Positions 42,678 through 51,812 of a stretch of DNA of 64,000 nt are shown here, piece after piece. The position numbers and the translations under genes were made by a program. The notes under the pieces are model-generated. The model was not told where the DNA came from. It ran no database searches and saw only the letters and a program-made list of their open reading frames with translations. Each line of letters begins with the position of its first letter. Position 1 is the stretch's first letter. The stretch is from Nostoc sp. XA010 (GTDB lineage: Bacteria > Cyanobacteriota > Cyanobacteriia > Cyanobacteriales > Nostocaceae): contig NZ_JAIVFX010000011.1 in the NCBI RefSeq assembly GCF_020829625.1, positions 62,001 to 126,000 on the forward strand. The letters run 5' to 3'.

Positions 42678-43067
42678 TCAATTAGCTTTACGCTCTTTAA
42701 GGACTTGATCTAGCAAGTTTCTAGCAGATTGTGCTTTAGCCAACGCTATTTGATGGTCATTATAAGCACGAACAAGGCGAGAAAGACTACTCACACCTGT
42801 CTTAAGTTGCTCAAGTTCTTCACCAGCAACCAGTTCTCCATCAAGCATCCGCCCGATTAACGGTTTGATGTCGCCCACTTCCTGCCGGACTTTTTGGAGT
42901 TTTTCTAAGCTACTCAGTAAGGTTTTGAGTGAGTTCAAGATGTCGTCAATATCCTGGACATCCTCCACAGCTTCCGGTAAATCTTCAATTGTCACTGTAT
43001 CTTCATTTGATATTGTAGGCAATTCCTGTGCAGACATTTCACTTGTAACCCCGTTTGCTCGTGCCAT
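42678..43067 (-). CDS. Conserved-looking hypothetical protein, helical
   Basis: 129 residues, acidic N-terminal third (EDTVTIEDLPEAVEDVQDIDD) followed by amphipathic helices (ILNSLKTLLSSLEKLQKVRQEVGDIKPLIGRML..., LAKAQSARNLLDQVLKERK) with coiled-coil character. No catalytic motif, signal or membrane segment. ATG 43067 is preceded by GAGGAAG with good spacing. It begins 40 bases after the stop of the acyl-CoA synthetase gene on the same strand, so the two may share a transcript. Function unknown. Confidence 0.65.
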   Translation of the reverse strand: MARANGVTSEMSAQELPTISNEDTVTIEDLPEAVEDVQDIDDILNSLKTLLSSLEKLQKVRQEVGDIKPLIGRMLDGELVAGEELEQLKTGVSSLSRLVRAYNDHQIALAKAQSARNLLDQVLKERKAN

Positions 43068-43107
43068 CAAAGCTTCCTCAAGGAATTTCCCTTAGTGTAT
43101 CGCTGAT

Positions 43108-44607
43108 TCAGCCTATGTTAAGCAATTTCGCCATAGCCAACCTTTGCAGTTTCCCGGTAGCACCACGAGGTAGTTGATCCAAAATGTGAATTTGCTTGGG
43201 TACTTTGAAGTCTGCCAGCATGGTTGAACAGTAAGCTAAAAGTTCTTTCTCGCTGACTTGTTCTTTCAGGACAACAGCAGCATGGATATCTTCTCCTAAA
43301 GATTTGTGGGGGACGGCAAAGGCTAAGGCTTCGGCGACGGTGGGATGGCGCAGCAAAACATCATCCACTTCTAAAGGAGAAATTTTTTCCCCACCCCGGT
43401 TAATCAATTCTTTAATGCGTCCAGTCAAGCGGAGGTAGCCGTCTGCATCCAGCGTACCCTGATCTCCTGTGCGGAACCAACCGTTTACAAAAGCTGTGGT
43501 GTTAGCTTCCGGGTTGTTTTCGTAGCCATCTATAACATTGGGTGCTTTTACCACCACCTCGTCCAAGCTTCCTTGAGATAATAAGTTGCCCTCGGAGTCC
43601 ATAATGCCGACTTCCACACCGAAGCCATAACCGACAGTACCCGGTTTCCGCACTTTTGGCGGTAGGGGGTTGGTAGTCATTAAGTGAGATGCTTCAGTCA
43701 TGCTGTAAGATTCCACGACGGGAGCATTCAGAGTTGCCTCTAGTTGTTCAATAATAATTGGGGGTAAGGGAGCGCTACTAGAGCGAATGAAACGAAAGCG
43801 GTTAGCTTTGACAATTTCTGTGTTGCGGCTAGCGCGGGCCAAAATTGTCTGGTGCATGGTTGGCGCTGCGGAGTACCAAGTAGGTTTGTAGGTATCTACC
43901 AGTTTCCAAAACTCCAAGGCATTAAAACCATTAGGACAAATTAATGTGCCGCCCGATCCTACAGTTGCTAGTAAACAGCCCACCAATCCGTGAATATGGA
44001 ACAGGGGCATTAGGCAAAGTGTAGTGTCTTCTGCTGTGAGTGAGTAAGCACCAATGATGTTGCCAGCTGAGGCGATTAAGTTGCGATGACGAATCGGCAC
44101 ACGCTTAGGACGGCTGGTGGTGCCGCTAGTGTGGAGAATCATCGCCAGATCATCAGGCTGAGGCAAGGGATCTCTTAGCTGCGAGCAAGGGGGAAGTTTC
44201 TCTTTGACTAATTCAAAACTCAGTGTACCGTCAGTATTTACCTTGGCATTAATCAGCATCATGTCGGGTGTGACGGCGGCTATGGCTGCTTTTGGCGACT
44301 CAGACAACGTAATCAGTGCTTTTGCTTGGATATCTTCGTAGTAGAAGGCAAATTCTTCTTGTTTGTATTTGGGATTTAAGGGTGCAGCAGTGCCACACAG
44401 GGCGGCAGCCAAAAAGGTAATAGCCATTGGTGAACCGTTAGTCATGGCAATGGCTATGCGATCGCCCCGTTTCAATCCAAAGCTGTTGAGTTGCGATACC
44501 AGTCCAACAATATTCTCACGCAATTGCTTATAGGTTAGCGATCGCTCCTCAGGCGTAACTAGGGCTAGATGATTGTCTTCCCCCGCTAAAAGCTCAAATA
44601 AGTTCAT
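43108..44607 (-). CDS. AMP-forming acyl-CoA synthetase (AAE3/oxalate-CoA ligase-like)
   Basis: About 499 residues of the ANL superfamily, activating a carboxylic acid as acyl-AMP and then the CoA thioester. Motifs: phosphate-binding loop ILHTSGTTSRPKRV, SYSMTEASHLM, GWFRTGDQGTLDADGYL, hinge/catalytic LTGRIKELINRGGEKISPLEVDDVL and C-terminal Lys in PRGATGKLQR. The segment NPLPPKVRKPGTVG resembles plant AAE3 and yeast Pcs60 oxalyl-CoA synthetases, so a small carboxylate substrate is possible but unproven. ATG 44607 (MNLFELLAGE) with GGAAA upstream is chosen over 44667. Confidence 0.86.
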   Translation of the reverse strand: MNLFELLAGEDNHLALVTPEERSLTYKQLRENIVGLVSQLNSFGLKRGDRIAIAMTNGSPMAITFLAAALCGTAAPLNPKYKQEEFAFYYEDIQAKALITLSESPKAAIAAVTPDMMLINAKVNTDGTLSFELVKEKLPPCSQLRDPLPQPDDLAMILHTSGTTSRPKRVPIRHRNLIASAGNIIGAYSLTAEDTTLCLMPLFHIHGLVGCLLATVGSGGTLICPNGFNALEFWKLVDTYKPTWYSAAPTMHQTILARASRNTEIVKANRFRFIRSSSAPLPPIIIEQLEATLNAPVVESYSMTEASHLMTTNPLPPKVRKPGTVGYGFGVEVGIMDSEGNLLSQGSLDEVVVKAPNVIDGYENNPEANTTAFVNGWFRTGDQGTLDADGYLRLTGRIKELINRGGEKISPLEVDDVLLRHPTVAEALAFAVPHKSLGEDIHAAVVLKEQVSEKELLAYCSTMLADFKVPKQIHILDQLPRGATGKLQRLAMAKLLNIG

Positions 44608-44832
44608 TAGTTTTTCCGGTCTGTCAACGGATAATTCAATCAGTTTTAAGAATAAAGTACACGCCACGGGTAAACAACGTTTAGCCCGGCCTTTGCGACA
44701 TGGTAATCTTTATTACATTAAAACTGTTAATGACTATCATTGACAAATACATATACTTAATTATAGTTTAAGTACAATGTGCTGTACATAAATATTTAAT
44801 GAACTTATCTACCCTAAATAAGCTCTTTTGTT

Positions 44833-45909
44833 ATGAGTCCTATAAAGATTACTATGTTAGGCGAAAGCTTGGAGCGGCAAGGTGGAATAGTTTCCGTGCA
44901 AAAGCTCATCCTTGAAGAAGCGACTGAAGCTACTTCCGATATTAAATTTACACATATTACTACTTTACCGAATGGCTCTGCTCCCCAGAAAGTATTGGTG
45001 TTTGTGCAGGCAATAGGGCAGTTATTTTGGAATTTATTAAATAAAAAAGCCGACCTAATTCACGTTCATGTTTCAGAGAGAGGTAGCGCTTTTCGTCACT
45101 CAATCACTAGTGTTATTAGTTGGCTATTTAAAAAACCGCTAATTATTCATGCTCATAGTGCTGACTTTCATTTGTTTTACTCTGAGCTTCCTCAATTGCT
45201 TAAGCAATGGCTCAGTTGGTCTTTTAGGAAATCTACACGTTTTATTGTTTTATCAGATAGCTGGAAAAAATTTTATATTGAAAATCTTGGTTTGAAGCCA
45301 GAGCAAGTTATTGTTCTTCCTAACGCGGTAAGAATTCCTGCCCAAATTCCCCAGCATGTAGATTCCAACCAGGTATTTTTCTTATTTCTAGGGCGTATTG
45401 GTGAGCGCAAAGGTGCATTTGATTTAATTAACGCATTTGCTTCTCTACCTGCCCAAGAGAAAAGTAAAGCAAAGTTGACTATGGCAGGGGATGGAGATGT
45501 AGAAAAAGCTCGTAGTTTGATTCAAACTCTAAGTCTTGTTGACCACATAACTATCCTTGACTGGGTAGACAAAGAAAAACGCGACGAGCTTTTAGCTAAA
45601 GCTGATGTATTTGTTTTACCCTCTTACAACGAAGGATTGCCGATGGCACTACTAGAAGCAATGAGTTGGGGTTTAGCTGTCATAACTACTAAAGTAGGAG
45701 GGATACCTGAAGTAGTTACTCAAAACCAGAATGGTTTATTACTTAATCCGGGTGACATTCAACAGTTGTCAGAGGCAATGCAATCTTTAATTGCAGATAA
45801 GAATTTGAGAATATCTCTAGGAAATAATGCACGGATAAGTGTTAAACACTTGGATATCAACAATTATCTTACATCCTTAAAATACATTTATGCATCAGTC
45901 GTAGGTTAA
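44833..45909 (+). CDS. Glycosyltransferase family 4 (GT-B fold)
   Basis: 358 residues. The N-terminal Rossmann half includes the acceptor-side segments KADLIHVHVSERGSAFRHS and IIHAHSADFH. The C-terminal donor-binding half has FLFLGRIGERKGAFDLINAF, LTMAGDGD and VFVLPSYNEGLPMALLEAMSWGLAVITTKVGGIPEVV, with the E-x7-E signature (EGLPMALLE) of GT4 retaining enzymes. It probably adds a sugar to an exopolysaccharide or lipid-linked oligosaccharide. It is followed after 66 bases by a WecG/TagA-type transferase on the same strand, so they likely act in one pathway. Confidence 0.9.
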   Translation: MSPIKITMLGESLERQGGIVSVQKLILEEATEATSDIKFTHITTLPNGSAPQKVLVFVQAIGQLFWNLLNKKADLIHVHVSERGSAFRHSITSVISWLFKKPLIIHAHSADFHLFYSELPQLLKQWLSWSFRKSTRFIVLSDSWKKFYIENLGLKPEQVIVLPNAVRIPAQIPQHVDSNQVFFLFLGRIGERKGAFDLINAFASLPAQEKSKAKLTMAGDGDVEKARSLIQTLSLVDHITILDWVDKEKRDELLAKADVFVLPSYNEGLPMALLEAMSWGLAVITTKVGGIPEVVTQNQNGLLLNPGDIQQLSEAMQSLIADKNLRISLGNNARISVKHLDINNYLTSLKYIYASVVG

Positions 45910-45975
45910 GAGCCATATTCTGATGATCATTGATTAACCATAAGCTTGTGTAAAGTAGACAAAGAGGAAATAACA

Positions 45976-46761
45976 ATGGAAACAATGGATACGAAAACTT
46001 TTCCTGAAATCAAGTTATTTGATACAAGATTCCATAAAGTTAAAGTACAAGAATTAATCGATTATTTAGTAGAATCAGTCAAAAAACCAAAAAAGACAAT
46101 TGTCGAAAATGTGAATATTAGAGCTATGAATTTTGCTTATGAAAAGTCTTGGTATCGAGATTTTTTAAATAATGCAGATTTAGTATTTTGCGATGGATTT
46201 GGTGTATTGTTAGCGGCTAACTTAAGCGGTTATTCGCTGGATTCTGTACATCGCATGACAGCACCAGATTATATAGAAGATTTAGCATTGAAATGTGAAA
46301 AAGAAAATATCTCATTATTTTTATTAGCTGGAAAACCCGGCGTAGTGGATGAGGCAATTACAAAGTTGGTATCAATTGCACCAAAGCTTCGGATAGATGG
46401 ACATCATGGTTACTTTGATAAATCAGGAAAAGAGAATGATTTAATAATAGAAAAAATCAATAATTTTAGACCAGATATTTTATATATTGGTTTTGGTATG
46501 CCATTACAGGAACGGTGGATTTTAGATAACTTCAATAAAATTGAAGCTCGTGTATTTTTACCTTTAGGCGCGTGTCTAGATTTTTATACTAACTCTACAT
46601 ATCGTGGCCCCGAGTGGCTGACAAATAATGGCTTTGAGTGGTTAACACGCTTAGTTACTGAACCTACTCGTCTCTGGGATCGTTATATCATAGGTAATCC
46701 ATTGTTTTTTTATCGTCTATTTAAGCAAAAAATTGCTCAAAAATTGGTAGCAAATCGCTAA
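45976..46761 (+). CDS. WecG/TagA/CpsF family glycosyltransferase (GT26)
   Basis: 261 residues. Family motifs: IVENVNIRAMNFAYE (Asn-containing start), ADLVFCDGFGVLLAA, LFLLAGKPGVVDEA, DILYIGFGMPLQERWI and VFLPLGACLDFYTN. These inverting transferases add N-acetylmannosamine(-uronic acid) or similar sugars to lipid-linked carriers at the membrane. ATG 45976 (METMDTKT) follows AGAGGAAATAACA and is preferred to 45946. The C-terminus is basic and may contact the membrane. Partner of the preceding GT4 gene in a small polysaccharide locus. Confidence 0.9.
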   Translation: METMDTKTFPEIKLFDTRFHKVKVQELIDYLVESVKKPKKTIVENVNIRAMNFAYEKSWYRDFLNNADLVFCDGFGVLLAANLSGYSLDSVHRMTAPDYIEDLALKCEKENISLFLLAGKPGVVDEAITKLVSIAPKLRIDGHHGYFDKSGKENDLIIEKINNFRPDILYIGFGMPLQERWILDNFNKIEARVFLPLGACLDFYTNSTYRGPEWLTNNGFEWLTRLVTEPTRLWDRYIIGNPLFFYRLFKQKIAQKLVANR

Positions 46762-47340
46762 GAGGTTGTTTGAAAATTCCTTTTGTCGGTATAAAAAGTT
46801 TTAGATCACTCTAATTCAACCACATGTAAGCTGTTGTGCCTTTAATTTGCACTAATATTTTTTTCAATATGATTGTGGGGTGGGCATCTTGCCCGCCCTG
46901 ATAGTGCAAGTTGTATACGTAACAGCTTATATAGGGGCAGAGCAATGCTGTGCCCGTAGGGCGTGCGTGGTCTATTTACCTGAAAATAGCTTTAAAAGTG
47001 GGGGTACAGAACTGGGCTTACTTTTTCTCGCTACCAGCAACGATTTCGACGTTTCCTTTTGCAAGTGCTTCTAGTGCTTCGCCTTGGGCGTCTGCTTGAG
47101 CGATCGCATGTAGTGGAAGCGATCGCTTAACTTTGCACCACAGTCTGGATCATCTCTGCGCTTGTGTGCAGAGATGATTCGATATAGGGATCAAAGCATG
47201 GAAAACTTTGACCTAAGCATTATCAGCTGTTGTCACAAAATCCCAAATGGTTGCTCAAGCCTCAAGAGTGGTTACAGCAGGAATTCAAATTTATGCAGAG
47301 TTTTTCCCGATAACCAAACCAACCAAAATTGCAATCCACT
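46762..47340. other. Repeat-rich intergenic region with a coding fragment
   Basis: No intact gene. 46875-46975 contains dispersed repeats (GGGGTGGGCATCTTGCCCGCCC, GGGGCAGAGCAATGCTGTGCCC) and 47098-47127 two HIP1 sites. On the minus strand 47018-47111 encodes AIAQADAQGEALEALAKGN... and a stop, probably the 3' fragment of a lost gene of unknown family. A hairpin (ATCATCTCTGC 47149-47159 with 47168-47178, eight-base loop) follows. Confidence 0.4.
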
Positions 47341-47830
47341 CTAAATGGTCGCTACAACTTCCCCAATTCTACTTGTGTCATAGCCGCCGAGAACTTCAAA
47401 TTGCGAGTGAACCAGCCGATGTCCTAAAGTACTGAGCAACTGCTGTACTGGCGCTTCTTGCAGATATTCTTTGAGAATCACTAAATCATATCGTGACTGA
47501 TGCAGAGGAATAAATCCTAGCCCAAAGGTAGTAGCTACAGATGCCGTACTGATACCTGCATCGGCAGCCCCCAATGCTACTGCTTGGGCAACATCTTGAT
47601 GGCTTTGAACAATACAGTCAAAGCCTTGGACAGCATGGAATGGCAATTGCTCCTGTTGAAGTGTTTGTTCCAAAAGTAAACGACTACCGGAACCTGGTTC
47701 ACGGTTGACAATAGTCCCTCCCGCTTGCACTAAGTCGGCAACTGTTCTGATTCCCATCGGATTACTAGACTGCACCATCAGCCCCTCTTCCCAAAATCCG
47801 AGCGTTCTTTTCGCCCTGCTCCCTGCCCCC
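47341..47830 (-). pseudogene. 5'-truncated gene for a PBP-like (PF12727-type) substrate-binding domain
   Basis: The frame ending at 47341 encodes about 150 residues: FWEEGLMVQSSNPMGIRTVADLV, IVNREPGSGSRLLLEQTL, AVALGAADAGISTASVATTFGLGFIPLHQSRYDLVI. This is the molybdate-binding-like PBP domain usually fused behind a helix-turn-helix. Upstream of FWEEGL the frame runs into a purine-rich low-complexity block (GCAGGGGAGCAGGG, about 47815-47845) and a stop, so the N-terminal part is missing. An internal ATG at 47778 leaves an open frame, but it would start in mid-domain. Confidence 0.6.
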
Positions 47831-48179
47831 TGCTCCCCTGCCTACACAGCGATTGATTATTTTTTTAATTGGAAGCCCCTTATTCTGGCTGCTTAATTCT
47901 TTTTTCAGTAACTTCGCTTTATACCAATTAATTTGGTTTAAAGCAGCGATTGATACAGTTTTAGTAATCGGTTTCAGCTTTGATGCTTGATAGGAAAGTA
48001 ACAAAAACCGTAGAAAACTTACCAACAAATTCTGCCGCATGGGTAAATTTTACCCCAACTAAAAATTGTTAATTTTACTCAGATAAAAATGCAGACAGCA
48101 TTAGCAGTGCTGCGTTACCTTTATTGTGCATAAATGAGATGAAATTACAGTTTTTAGCGAAATAATAGTGGAGAGAGTA

Positions 48180-48533
48180 ATGATTACCGAAGAAGACTTA
48201 GCTCAACAATTTACCCTTATTATTGAGCAAGCTCACCCAAGAGCATGGAAATTACTAAGCCAGTGCTATCTAAAAGTGCTAAATTCTAAATCAAAAGGAG
48301 CGTATATTCCTCATGCCAAATATATAAGGATTTACTGTCCTGACAGACTGATCGCTGCTATAGTGGCAGAAAAAAACTTACTGATAGAAGTGGCAGAATA
48401 TCTGGGTCTAGTTGAAGTTGTTTGCGTGAATGCTACAAATCTGTTAAACGACCCCAAATCGCAGATTAAGAAGGTTTATCCTCAATTATGGTTAGATTTG
48501 CAGTGGATTGTTACGCAAAATAAAGAATTATGA
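48180..48533 (+). CDS. Hypothetical protein
   Basis: 117 residues starting at ATG 48180 after GGAGAGAG; an in-frame GTG at 48168 overlaps that ribosome site. MITEEDLAQQFTLIIEQAHPRAWKLLSQCYLKVLNSKSKG, then YIRIYCPDRLIAAIVAEKNLLIEVAEYLGLVEVVCVNATNLL. Mixed alpha/beta, no signal or membrane segment, no motif that I recognise. Codon usage looks like the neighbours. Confidence 0.55.
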   Translation: MITEEDLAQQFTLIIEQAHPRAWKLLSQCYLKVLNSKSKGAYIPHAKYIRIYCPDRLIAAIVAEKNLLIEVAEYLGLVEVVCVNATNLLNDPKSQIKKVYPQLWLDLQWIVTQNKEL

Positions 48534-48697
48534 AAACTGGATTTTTGCGTAGTATTAGTTATGCAAAATTTTCAGCTTGTTAATTTATTAAAACGTACAA
48601 AAATTTTATGAATCAGCCCTACCTATCTCCAGATAATTTGCCTTCCAATCTGACAATTCAATTGAGTGAAATACTGTTCAGACAACTTGAATAAGCA

Positions 48698-48982
48698 ATG
48701 AAGAAAAACTTTTTCTTCGCGAGCAATCGCATCACACGCATTTTATTGTCAAGTTGCCATTGGTATTTCAAAATTAATAGTGGGATTCTGATGTTAATCA
48801 TGATTTGCCCAGATATAGAAACTTATCAGAACATCATGAGAACTGTTCCCCAATTCACCGATATGTTAAAAAGATTTACTAACAGAGGTCGAATTACTGT
48901 TACCCCTCCAGCTAACAAAGGTATCCCGTGGGTACTCAGCATAGATGAAATCTTGCCTGAAGAAGACTCACCCACTGCCTGA
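48698..48982 (+). CDS. Small hypothetical protein
   Basis: 94 codons. The last 60 residues (DIETYQNIMRTVPQFTDMLKRFTNRGRITVTPPANKGIPWVLSIDEILPEED) look like a real small soluble protein. The first 30 (KKNFFFASNRITRILLSSC) look less convincing, so ATG 48791 or 48800 may be the true start. No known domain. A 28-codon frame just upstream (48608-48694, MNQPYLSPDNLPSN...) also looks coding and may be a relic of a related gene. Confidence 0.4.
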   Translation: MKKNFFFASNRITRILLSSCHWYFKINSGILMLIMICPDIETYQNIMRTVPQFTDMLKRFTNRGRITVTPPANKGIPWVLSIDEILPEEDSPTA

Positions 48983-49440
48983 TAAGGGACTTCCAACTAA
49001 AAAATGATCAATCGTTTTGGAAGGCAGGGGGAGCAGGGGAAGCTCTTGAGGCAGGGGGAGAAAAAATTGGATAGTGACGTTGGATGTAGGAATTGAGTAA
49101 TTTAATTCTTGGATGTCCCTAAATAGATTATCTATCTAAAATAACTCACTTGGTTTGGGCGTAGCAGATGGCAATAGGGACTTAATTGCTACAATTGTGA
49201 CCCTCTTAAGTTCGACGAATTTGTTATGAAATATTAAGTCACAGATGACCTTAAAAGATTGCATTCAGTACTTCTGACATGTCAACACTGTGTTTTCTAC
49301 CGCCTTTTTTAACTGCTGGAATTAGTCCCCATTAACAATTCCCACTACTATTAAGTCAAGTGACTTGGGTATGATGGCTCAATGGCTCTCGTAACGCTGT
49401 TATACTTAAGTATTTTTATCTACTGAGAGGATAGCGTTAA
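48983..49440. other. Intergenic region
   Basis: 458 bases without a gene. 49015-49065 is purine-rich low-complexity sequence (GGCAGGGGGAGCAGGGG). The remainder is AT-rich. AGAGGA at 49426-49431 is a good ribosome site for the following GTG start. Confidence 0.4.
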
Positions 49441-51006
49441 GTGGGGTTTCTGAGTTTTCAGACATCCTCTAAGATTAAAACATTAACAGATTTCAAACAT
49501 CATTATTTAAGCAACGAGAATAAGATGGCTAACACAGATAATCAAACTCTTGTGATCATCGCTCCTCTGACTGATAGCACTAATCCAAACACTGCTCCTG
49601 CTCAGATATTGGAAGTCACTGGTCAAGGAGAGGTAACGGTTCCCACTACTTTAACTGAGGTGCAATTGGGCATTCAAGTAGAGGGAAAAACCTCAACCGA
49701 AGTTCAACAAGAAACTGCTCAACGTTCAGCAGCGGTAGTTGATGCGCTGCAAAAGCTTGGGGCGCAAGAACTTCAAACTACATCTATTCAACTAAATCCC
49801 GTCTATAAATATGATAAAGATAATAATCAAACCCTAATCGGGTTTAAAGGACTTAACACACTTCAGTTTGAGTTACCAACGGATAGTGCTGGGGCAGCAA
49901 TTGACACAGCTATCCAAGCAGGTGCGAATCTAATACAGGATATAAGCTTCACTGCCTCAAACGAAGCATTGCAGCAGGCACGCTTACAGGTTCTTAGCGA
50001 AGCGGTTAAAGACGCCCAAACTCAGGCTGAGACTGTTTTTAGTACCTTGCAGTTAACCCCCGGAAAGATTCTTGACATTGATATTAACTCAGATGACAAT
50101 CCTAGCCCATCTCCTTTGCTGTTTGAAGCAGTAAATTCTTTTGCAGCACGTAGTACAACTCCTATAATTGGTAGTCCTCAGTCGATAAAAGCTAGTGTTT
50201 CTCTAGATATCGGTTATTCTCCAAATTCAGCAGGGACTCTCGCTTCGGCTACTGATGATAATCTCACAGGTGCGATTAAGCAGGCTCTTGGGATTATCGA
50301 TCCCCTGACTGGTAGCACTAATTCAAACACTGCTCAGATATTGGAAGTTACTGGTCAAGGAAAGGTCAGCGTTCCCACTACTTTAACTGAGGTGCAATTG
50401 GGGATTCAAGTAGAAGGAAAAACCGCAACCGAAGTTCAAGAAGAAGTTGCTCAACGTTCAACAGCAGTAGTTGATGTGCTGCAAAAGCTTGGGGCGCAAG
50501 AACTTCAAACTACATCTATTCAACTAAATTCCGTCTATAAATATGATAAAGATGATAATCAAACCCTAACTGGCTTTAGAGGACTCAACACACTTCAGTT
50601 TGAGTTACCAACCAATCAAGCTGGGGCAGCGATTGACAAAGCTATCCAAGCAGGTGCGAATCTAATACAGGATATAAGCTTCACTGCCTCAGACGAAGCA
50701 TTACAGCAGGCACGTCTCCAGGTTCTTAGCGAAGCGGCTAAAGACGCCCAAGCTCAGGCTAATGCAGTTTTTAGTACCTTGCAGTTAACCCCCGGAAAGA
50801 TTATTGACATTGATATTAACTCAGCTAGGAATCCTAGCCCATCTCCTTTGGAGTTTAATCTAGTAGCAGATAAAGCTTTTGCAACAGGTGCTACAAGTCC
50901 TTTAATTGGTGGGCCTCTGACGATAGAAGCTAGTGTTTCTCTAGATATTGCTTATTCTCCAACTTCAGCAGGTACTCTCGATCTAGCTCTTTATGGATTG
51001 CAGTGA
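49441..51006 (+). CDS. Protein with two tandem SIMPL (DUF541) domains
   Basis: 521 residues built from two nearly identical SIMPL units (about 55-275 and 298-518). Each has LEVTGQGxVxVPTTLTEVQLGIQVEGKT, an ALQKLGAQELQTTSIQLN segment, GANLIQDISFTA, and a C-terminal ASVSLDI(G/A)Y strand. The copies are offset by 732 bp at DNA level. No signal peptide is visible although many SIMPL proteins are exported. GTG 49441 has the better ribosome site (AGGA nine bases upstream); ATG 49525 (MANTDNQT) is the alternative. Function unknown. Confidence 0.82.
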   Translation: MGFLSFQTSSKIKTLTDFKHHYLSNENKMANTDNQTLVIIAPLTDSTNPNTAPAQILEVTGQGEVTVPTTLTEVQLGIQVEGKTSTEVQQETAQRSAAVVDALQKLGAQELQTTSIQLNPVYKYDKDNNQTLIGFKGLNTLQFELPTDSAGAAIDTAIQAGANLIQDISFTASNEALQQARLQVLSEAVKDAQTQAETVFSTLQLTPGKILDIDINSDDNPSPSPLLFEAVNSFAARSTTPIIGSPQSIKASVSLDIGYSPNSAGTLASATDDNLTGAIKQALGIIDPLTGSTNSNTAQILEVTGQGKVSVPTTLTEVQLGIQVEGKTATEVQEEVAQRSTAVVDVLQKLGAQELQTTSIQLNSVYKYDKDDNQTLTGFRGLNTLQFELPTNQAGAAIDKAIQAGANLIQDISFTASDEALQQARLQVLSEAAKDAQAQANAVFSTLQLTPGKIIDIDINSARNPSPSPLEFNLVADKAFATGATSPLIGGPLTIEASVSLDIAYSPTSAGTLDLALYGLQ

Positions 51007-51029
51007 TCTGCTACTGTCACAAGCAAGGG

Positions 51030-51049
51030 CGCGGTGTAGTCGCACCGCG
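51030..51049 (+). terminator. Hairpin after the SIMPL gene
   Basis: CGCGGTG (51030-51036), six-base loop, CACCGCG (51043-51049), 24 bases after the stop. GC-rich stem with only TTCC behind it, so a weak terminator candidate. Confidence 0.4.
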
Positions 51050-51101
51050 TTCCAAACAACTAGGTGATAAACATGGGAATATTCGGACGTTTATAATCAA
51101 A

Positions 51102-51332
51102 TTAGTCCTTATACGACTCCAAAATCCCACTGCGAATCATTAGTTGTGGCCAAAACAAGACAAAAAACCCCATCCATGTCACGACAGGGATGGAGATGAG
51201 AACTGTTAGCCAGATAGTTTTAAATAGTAACCAGCTACCACCAATCAGGGTTACACCTGTGAGAACTATAGACCACGGTTGACACCACCAAGGTTTATAG
51301 TTCCAGGGGCTTATGGGCTTTTGTTCAGACAT
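51102..51332 (-). CDS. Small membrane protein (DUF6737-like)
   Basis: 76 residues: polar start with SPWNYKPWWCQPWSIV, then two membrane helices (about 20-40 and 43-63: VLTGVTLIGGSWLLFKTIWL and VLISIPVVTWMGFFVLFWP) and a short tail. The NYKPWWCQPWSI motif is shared by a family of short cyanobacterial and plastid-lineage membrane proteins, as I recall. Function unknown, probably thylakoid or inner membrane. Confidence 0.75.
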   Translation of the reverse strand: MSEQKPISPWNYKPWWCQPWSIVLTGVTLIGGSWLLFKTIWLTVLISIPVVTWMGFFVLFWPQLMIRSGILESYKD

Positions 51333-51812
51333 TGATTTTATTTAATAAAACTCCAAATTTTCTTTTAACAATTTTTAGGGTAAATGATCTACTATTACAG
51401 GTCGGCGGAAATAAACCTACTATTTCGTTACAGGCAAAAAGCGCAAAATTAAAGCAGGCGTAACTTTTGACTTCCGCCTTGCAGTACTAGGGTTCCAGAG
51501 TTGAACCCGTTGGTTTTGCCCAGCGCAGGTATCGCTATCAATATTATCAAGGTATTGGTAAAATTCGTGAGAAATATAACAGTGCAATCCAAATTTATAT
51601 TCTTGCACCTGCCCACTTTTTTGCCAGAGAATAAATTCTCTGGCTAATAGCGCAAGTCCACTTAAGTGGAATCCAATCCTGATTTAGTCTTCTTTAGAAT
51701 AATGCAAGTTAGTAGCCGCAGAATCCATTCTGAGGCGGTTGTTGGGATTGGTGCAAATTCTGAGTAAAGGGGCTACGGACATATTCCGCAGTGCTGCTTA
51801 CCACTCTCTAGC
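51333..51812. other. Intergenic region with hairpin
   Basis: 480 bases. A minus-strand frame at 51420-51608 has no recognisable domain and no clear ribosome site, so I do not call it. GCCAGAGAA (51623-51631) and TTCTCTGGC (51636-51644) form a nine-pair hairpin without a U-run. Confidence 0.4.

Noticed and set aside
47765..48040. Minus-strand frame of 91 codons (MRQNLLVSFLRFLLLSYQ...)
   Set aside because: Its C-terminal part is the purine-rich low-complexity block; no known domain, and it overlaps the PBP-like relic in another frame.
51420..51608. Minus-strand frame of 62 codons
   Set aside because: No domain, no ribosome site, atypical composition; cannot be supported.
51623..51644. GCCAGAGAA hairpin as a terminator
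   Set aside because: No U-run on either strand and no adjacent gene end that it would serve.
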